NCBI RefSeq assembly: GCF_001463745.1
Contig: NZ_BBWJ01000032.1
Location: 62,001-126,000, forward strand
Source: Aureimonas sp. AU22
Lineage (GTDB): Bacteria > Pseudomonadota > Alphaproteobacteria > Rhizobiales > Rhizobiaceae
Direction: 5' to 3'
Length of the DNA stretch: 64,000 nt
Shown here: piece by piece, positions 59,424 through 64,000 of the stretch
Position numbering within the stretch: the first letter of the stretch is position 1
Layout of the letters: the number at the start of each line of letters is the position of its first letter
Position numbers and translations under genes: made by a program
The notes under the pieces: generated by a model
The model's database searches: none
Told to the model about the DNA's origin: nothing
The model's input: only the letters and a program-made list of their open reading frames with translations

Positions 59424-62168
59424 TCAATGAGCATGAAGATCGAAGGTGAGTGCCGTGAAGGGAGCAACGCTAGGATCGCTTGTACGGATTTTGGCAATTT
59501 GCTCATGTATGCCCCTCCAATCGCCTTCCTGCATGATCACGAGGCCTTCCGAAATTTGAGTTGTCTTGAAACCAAAGGTGCCACTTTTCTCATTGTCGTA
59601 TTCGTAAAGGTCGACGGAAGACGGCTCTACTGGGTTTCGCTGCAATCCCCAGAAGTATAATGGGCTTAAGGGTAGCGCTCGTCCACTGGATGGTTCTATA
59701 AGGTAAACGAGTTCATCGGAGAACTGCTGTACGCCCTCGTAGTCGAGGACATCCACGAACGTCTGAGACGGGCCATGTAGGGCTCGGAAGATTCCAGTAT
59801 ACGCGCCGGGGTAGAAACGCTTCGCGACTACTCCTTCAAAAACGCCTAATTTTTTACCATCAAACACGCGCGACAGCTGGTTAGCCAGCAAGCTCAGAAA
59901 GCCCACCCAGTCTACTATTTGTTTTCGCCCATGCTTCTCTGCATTTAACCCCGCTATCCAAGCGTCGATCTGCGTAGAATTCTCCGGCTTCAAAAGTGAT
60001 GTAAGAGGCAAAGAGAAATCTAATTTTGATTCATTTCCCTTGATGCAGGCTTTAATCAGTCCCCAAAGAGGACCAGATGATCTGTGATTGAAGCCCTTGA
60101 ACAGGAATCCACCATTTTTGATGATGCATAAATCCATATAAACTATATATGCCGACAAGGTGAGTAAGGCGTCCGCGGCATCGCGCCCTCTCTGCTGTCG
60201 TCTCTCAGTATCCATTTCGGATATAAAACGGGCCAGCGGTGCCGCAACCGGATACGGTAGATCGGACAGCAATTCCGAAAGCTCTCTCCACCCTTGTGAA
60301 CGACTACGTTCTTGGATCATCTGAACATCGGTGCTGTCGACGAATGAACATGATGACGCGCTTGTACCAAAATCGACGCCGAGATAAGTCGAGCTACCCA
60401 TCTCGTCCGATGCGAATGTCATGTCGATATGGAATGGTCTTCCCTCTGCAACGACTCCTTCGGAGCGATCATTGCGTCCATAGATGAATCTCGGGACTGC
60501 AGTCCCGTCTTCGCGAACTGTAAGTTCGACTTCGATTGCAGCCGCGAACCGTGCGTTGCGGGGTGTAACCACCCGAGTTTCGATGATGTTGTGACGGGCT
60601 TCCAGATCCTCGGGATCAAGGGATGATCGCATGAAAAAATACTCGAGAAGTCGCCGGGGTGGGCGATCGAGACGGACCTTCCATAGAAGAGGGGTGCCTA
60701 CTAGTCCTCGAAGGCTGCTTGCAGATGGCAACAGGACTCCGGCATCCAAGCTGTCAGCTGCCATACTAGCAAGATCTGGGGTCAGCGGGCGAGCTCGCTT
60801 AACTTCGATCTCACCATCGTCCGGGCGCAGCGATAGGCAGAGCCTGTTATAGGTGACGGCACGAAAATCGCCTTCGCCCTCCGTATAGAACCGACGCGCG
60901 CATTCTGTTGCCAAGCCCTTAGCCACAATTTCTTGAAAGCTTTCGCTGAGCTGCAGTATTTCCGCTTCATGAAGGTCGGTCGCTCCCAGATCCCGCTCCA
61001 GCAGCTTACCAAGCCAGCGAATGTTCGATGACCCACCTGATAGGAGAACAACCGATATGTCTTGACCCTTAAGTTCTCTTGAGGCGCGTTCGATTGTTTT
61101 TTTGACAGCATCACGGATTTTTGCTGTCCATACGTTTGCTTCAAAAACTCGTCGAAGTAGTCCGGCGTCCAAGTTTATGTTTGCAAGCCGCGAGGCGGGA
61201 TCATAGGGATTAGTCGGTACAGATATCGGGAATGGTGCGAGTCCAGATAGATCGGCGGATAGACTCCAGTTGGCAATAGAGTTGCAGACGGTGATTTTTG
61301 CAACCTCGATCGTTTGTAGGAGCTTGCGATAGTGTCTATAGAAGGCCTGCTGACGGTCATTGACCTCAGCGAGATCGTCTGGGGTCTTGATCTTTGCAGC
61401 GAGCTCTAGTGATTTTCTCACATCGCTCCGAATTGCTCTGTCAACAGATTTCATCAAAAGTTCCTCGACGAGGACGCGGTTGATATAAAAGCCGCCGACT
61501 TGAACGGATTTCGCGCCGAGAGGGCGGGAATTAGTGCCGGACTTGCTAACGTCTCCAGTCTTGGTTGTTTCAATTACCGAAATATCAAAGGTTCCACCCC
61601 CAAAGTCGAGAACCAATGCAATATGCTTGCGTTGCTCCGCAATGACAGGGTGCCGCAGGCCATACCTGTAGTACTGAAATACGGCAAATGGCTCCGGGAG
61701 GAAGTCGATCTGATCGAAGCGCCCATGCAGGATGCGGCGAATGGCTCGACGGTAATTGGAGAGCCAGTTTTCCTCCGCCATGTCTATGCCGCTAAGCGCG
61801 AGCGGTTCTGCAATCAAAATGCTTTTAGGTATTTGTCGTCCCTGACGTTCCAGCCAGACATTTACCTTGGCGAGAAGCTCATGAAGATAGTCCTGGGCGA
61901 CGCCTACAACAGTAGTGCGTGGGGCATGGGACGTGCTTACGGTTCGCTTCGTGACTGCATCTGGATCGTGCTGACCGAGCTCGATCTTGAAGTCTTCAAT
62001 CAACTGTTCCGGGGAACCGCACCGCTCGCGTGCATCGAATCCTATATGGGGCTTCTTGTCTGCACCATAAAAGATTGCGGTTGGTGCTACATTCCGGCCG
62101 TCAATCTGCGCAAGATTCACGGATGAGATGAAAGGCAGTTTTTTGACGGACAATTTCGCTCCCCACAA
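59424..62168 (-). CDS. Large Hsp70-like actin-fold ATPase with displaced phosphate-1 motif
   Basis: A 914-residue protein of unknown role. Residues 20-390 read like an Hsp70 nucleotide-binding domain without its first loop: VAPTAIFYGADKKPHIG (28-43), EPFAVFQYY (160-167), phosphate-2 LVLDFGGGTFDISVIE (185-200) and adenosine motif VVLLSGGSSN (373-382). A phosphate-1-like motif, TYLGVDFGTSASSCSF, appears only at 594-609, with about 300 further residues and no second phosphate-2 motif. The start is a TTG at 62168 just after an upstream stop, so the N-terminus may be truncated or frameshifted. Base composition is clearly lower in GC than the genes to its left. No DnaJ, GrpE or nuclease partner is visible. 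Confidence 0.75.
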   Translation of the reverse strand: MWGAKLSVKKLPFISSVNLAQIDGRNVAPTAIFYGADKKPHIGFDARERCGSPEQLIEDFKIELGQHDPDAVTKRTVSTSHAPRTTVVGVAQDYLHELLAKVNVWLERQGRQIPKSILIAEPLALSGIDMAEENWLSNYRRAIRRILHGRFDQIDFLPEPFAVFQYYRYGLRHPVIAEQRKHIALVLDFGGGTFDISVIETTKTGDVSKSGTNSRPLGAKSVQVGGFYINRVLVEELLMKSVDRAIRSDVRKSLELAAKIKTPDDLAEVNDRQQAFYRHYRKLLQTIEVAKITVCNSIANWSLSADLSGLAPFPISVPTNPYDPASRLANINLDAGLLRRVFEANVWTAKIRDAVKKTIERASRELKGQDISVVLLSGGSSNIRWLGKLLERDLGATDLHEAEILQLSESFQEIVAKGLATECARRFYTEGEGDFRAVTYNRLCLSLRPDDGEIEVKRARPLTPDLASMAADSLDAGVLLPSASSLRGLVGTPLLWKVRLDRPPRRLLEYFFMRSSLDPEDLEARHNIIETRVVTPRNARFAAAIEVELTVREDGTAVPRFIYGRNDRSEGVVAEGRPFHIDMTFASDEMGSSTYLGVDFGTSASSCSFVDSTDVQMIQERSRSQGWRELSELLSDLPYPVAAPLARFISEMDTERRQQRGRDAADALLTLSAYIVYMDLCIIKNGGFLFKGFNHRSSGPLWGLIKACIKGNESKLDFSLPLTSLLKPENSTQIDAWIAGLNAEKHGRKQIVDWVGFLSLLANQLSRVFDGKKLGVFEGVVAKRFYPGAYTGIFRALHGPSQTFVDVLDYEGVQQFSDELVYLIEPSSGRALPLSPLYFWGLQRNPVEPSSVDLYEYDNEKSGTFGFKTTQISEGLVIMQEGDWRGIHEQIAKIRTSDPSVAPFTALTFDLHAH

Positions 62169-62483
62169 GGGCGCAATGGCAAGTTGCGCGGTCCTTATGC
62201 ATCATAGATTGTGGGATCGATCAACATTCCGAGCGTCGAGCGTGCCCGCCATTCCAGCGCTGAATCTCCAGCCGTTTGAGCCGACGTCGATCGAAATGGG
62301 CGGAAGGCCGAACGGAATGAAAGTGTTTGATGCGAAGGATTGCTGGTCAGGCAGCACAACGTGGGGATCAGGGGTGCAAGTTGTGTCCTGTGGACTCACG
62401 GCGATGTGGTCAAGGCTCTTCTGAGCGCCCTCCAATGCGTTAGGCTCGCAGCCGACTCGAGGTAGCGCTGGAAGAGGGCAGGG
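62169..62483. other. 315-bp divergent intergenic region
   Basis: It separates the Hsp70-like gene (-) from the HTH protein (+). I see no third gene. It should contain both promoters, but no confident -35/-10 pair or operator could be picked. Confidence 0.4.
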
Positions 62484-63632
62484 ATGCGGATCAGCCGAGA
62501 AGAACTCTATCAACTTGTCTCATCTATCCCGCTCAGCAAGCTCGCTCCCCGCTTCGGCGTCAGTGGTACGACGCTAGCTGCGCTGTGCCGGCAGCATGAT
62601 GTGCCTTACCCAGGATCTGGGTACTGGACCAGAGTGGCTTTGGGGATACCGGTCGAATTGCGACCTCTTCCCGTCGGCGCCAATGAAGTGGCAATCGAAA
62701 TTGAGCCTCACCGGCCGAAGCAGACATCGGTGGTCGAGAAGCCGCTCGACGAAGCGCTGCCCTTAAAGGTTGAGGCGAAGCCTGAGGAGCCGCATCGCTC
62801 GACAGAGCAACCGCCAAAAAAACGACCTGCTCAGCTGCATCCGATTGTCCGCGACTGGCTCGCACAGCACGAGAGGCGACGAGCGGAGGCCCGAAGCAGC
62901 CGCGGTTCGCTATGGGGTTCGCCGGCGCAACCACCGCTGTCCGGCATCAACCATCGACGACATCAATTTTGCGACGCATTGTTTCGAGCTTTGGAGGATC
63001 AAGGGGCGAAGCTGGAGCAGGTACCCAAAGGGGGCATCGCGGCGCACATCGGTGGCGAGACAATCAAGTTCACCGTCCGCGAGAAAATGCGGCAGGTTAA
63101 GCATGCCGCCGGCGTGGGCGGTTACCCATATGCTCGGACCGAACTTGTCGGCACCGACCGGTTGGTGCTGTGCTTTGATACGTACCTGCGCGGGCCTCAC
63201 CATGAACAGGTCAACGAGACCCCCAAGTCGTCCTTGGAGGGCCGGATACCTCGGATCGCCGAGCGGTTTATCGAAGGAGCGGCGATCCTCCGCGACTGGC
63301 GTGCGGAACGGGAACGCGAGGAAGAGCGGTGGCGGCAGGAGGCTGTCCGACGAGCCGAACTGGAGCACCTCGCCAAACTCGAAGAAGGCCGCCGGCAGAT
63401 GCTTTTTCGAGTGTCAGAGGATTTCGAGAAGGCTCAGCGCATCCGCGCGATGATGGCAGCGCTCCAATCGAGAGTCCCAGGCGGATATGTCGAGATCGGT
63501 GAGCGGAGTCTCGGCGACTGGTTCAAATGGGCCGAAGCGGTGGCCGCGGAGCTTGATGCCAGTGCTGGAGGAGCCGACACGCTGTTCGGGCGGATCGCGG
63601 AGGTGAGGGTCGATCGGTCTCCGTGGGGCTGA
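62484..63632 (+). CDS. Mobile-element-type protein with N-terminal HTH and coiled coil, function unknown
   Basis: A 382-residue protein. The N-terminal 50 residues (ISREELYQLVSSIPLSKLAP, RFGVSGTTLAALCRQHDVPY, PGSGYWTRVALG) match a helix-turn-helix segment common in hypothetical proteins of integrated elements and plasmids. Residues 75-130 are Pro/Glu/Lys-rich and probably disordered. Residues about 265-330 are strongly charged (REREEERWRQEAVRRAELEH) and likely coiled coil. GAGGGCAGGG precedes the ATG. A DNA-binding role is inferred only from the HTH. Confidence 0.72.
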   Translation: MRISREELYQLVSSIPLSKLAPRFGVSGTTLAALCRQHDVPYPGSGYWTRVALGIPVELRPLPVGANEVAIEIEPHRPKQTSVVEKPLDEALPLKVEAKPEEPHRSTEQPPKKRPAQLHPIVRDWLAQHERRRAEARSSRGSLWGSPAQPPLSGINHRRHQFCDALFRALEDQGAKLEQVPKGGIAAHIGGETIKFTVREKMRQVKHAAGVGGYPYARTELVGTDRLVLCFDTYLRGPHHEQVNETPKSSLEGRIPRIAERFIEGAAILRDWRAEREREEERWRQEAVRRAELEHLAKLEEGRRQMLFRVSEDFEKAQRIRAMMAALQSRVPGGYVEIGERSLGDWFKWAEAVAAELDASAGGADTLFGRIAEVRVDRSPWG

Positions 63633-63967
63633 GGCGCCGACGTCTACCGACCGCTCAGGCCGGTCATCGCCATGACGTCCGCTACGGACCTACCCGCTCA
63701 ACCCCCACAGCAGGCTACGCCAGCTTTTCTTTTTTCGCAGGGCCGGCGCTACGCGTGCGGGCGTGTGGGGCGGTGCCGCTTAACCCCTCCCCCTGCCGGT
63801 GCGCTGACTGCTGCCGCGCCGAAGCCGCTGTCACCAGCGGCACGCCGTCACGCGCTGTGTTGAACTCGGTTTACCCCGTGGCGGTGTGCCGGTGGTGACG
63901 GCAACTGGTAGCCGCACGGTGCCGGCCTGCGGTAGGGGGGGGGGGTCTTGTCGGTCAGAGGATGCAG
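63633..63967. other. Gap with no supported gene
   Basis: GC-rich stretch after the HTH protein. It has short open frames of skewed composition but no recognisable protein, and a run of 11 G at 63935-63945. Confidence 0.45.
63935..63945 (+). repeat. Homopolymer tract of 11 G
   Basis: Eleven consecutive G, 23 bp before the possible start at 63968. Such tracts slip in replication and are also a typical place for assembly errors. Confidence 0.7.
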
Positions 63968-64000
63968 ATGCCCCGTAAACCAAAATCCGTCCCTGAATTG
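63968..64000 (+). CDS. Possible start of a gene running off the right edge
   Basis: ATG at 63968 with AGAGG about 7 bases upstream opens a frame reading MPRKPKSVPEL to the end of the window. Basic start residues recall small plasmid/element proteins, but eleven codons are too few to identify it; an in-frame ATG at 63962 is an alternative start. Confidence 0.25.
   Translation, partial: MPRKPKSVPEL

Noticed and set aside
59325-59660. 111-codon plus-strand frame at the end of the Hsp70-like gene
   Set aside because: It overlaps the Hsp70-like C-terminus antisense, has no recognisable domain and no convincing ribosome-binding site.
1-64000. CRISPR arrays, rRNA operons, riboswitches
   Set aside because: No regularly spaced direct repeats, no rRNA sequence and no riboswitch core that I recognise were seen on either strand.

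Overview
The window is about 64 kb of GC-rich (roughly two-thirds G+C by eye), densely coded DNA typical of an alphaproteobacterium, most likely Hyphomicrobiales (Rhizobiales). The evidence is the gene families: CUT2-type sugar ABC importers, RpiR/SorC/DeoR/LacI regulators, an enuR-ehu-eut-doe ectoine cluster and an alphaproteobacterial tRNA-Gly(GCC) 3' half. The genus cannot be fixed from the sequence alone.

Layout. (1) 1-5000, minus strand: aldehyde dehydrogenase, xylulokinase, HAD phosphatase, RpiR regulator and ribose-5-phosphate isomerase (cut by the left edge). A decayed fumarylacetoacetate-hydrolase-like gene lies divergently at 5195. (2) 5689-7476: D-lactate dehydrogenase (quinone type). 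(3) 7861-12994, minus strand: an overlapping cassette of cupin phosphoglucose isomerase, shikimate-dehydrogenase-like protein, D-2-hydroxyacid dehydrogenase, UlaG-like metallo-hydrolase, second RpiR regulator and SDR. Divergent from it, 13237-19101 encodes a CUT2 sugar importer, FGGY kinase and SDR. A TGTAG-N5-CTACA palindrome recurs at the promoters of blocks 1 and 3, so they probably form one RpiR regulon for a polyol or pentose. (4) 19198-23890: polyol module (GldA, zinc alcohol dehydrogenase lacking its structural-zinc cysteines, FGGY kinase, SorC regulator). It is followed by a deo module (DeoR, DeoC, ALDH16-type double-domain aldehyde dehydrogenase) up to 28251.

(5) 28252-29285 holds a decayed IS5-like transposase and two LacI-type operators 95 bp apart. 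They precede the most unusual locus, 29286-37325: a LacI DNA-binding domain fused to a PfkB sugar kinase, a FrcA-like ATPase, binding protein, two permeases, a second PfkB kinase, an eIF2B/MtnA-fold protein and a tandem-SIS protein. This looks like a self-regulated uptake and catabolic system for an unidentified, possibly glycated or amino, sugar. (6) 37326-38204 is a degraded, partly AT-rich gap. (7) 38205-44577 encodes another CUT2 importer with an SMP-30 lactonase and an isochorismatase-like protein whose catalytic Cys is Ser.

(8) 44878-58924 is an essentially complete ectoine/5-hydroxyectoine system: doeD, doeC and an AsnC/Lrp regulator on minus; MocR-type EnuR, EhuABCD import, EutABC, DoeA (EutD), DoeB (EutE) and a DMT transporter on plus. 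A pair of direct repeats with identical 23-bp phasing lies at both the enuR and ehuA promoters. (9) At 59006 there is a 3' half of tRNA-Gly(GCC). It marks the left end of an integrated element with lower GC, carrying a large Hsp70-like ATPase with displaced motif order and a mobile-element-type HTH protein, and running off the right edge.

The common theme is scavenging. Four binding-protein sugar/polyol or compatible-solute importers are each wired to local kinases, dehydrogenases and isomerases and to their own regulators. In all four the binding-protein gene is followed by an RNA hairpin.
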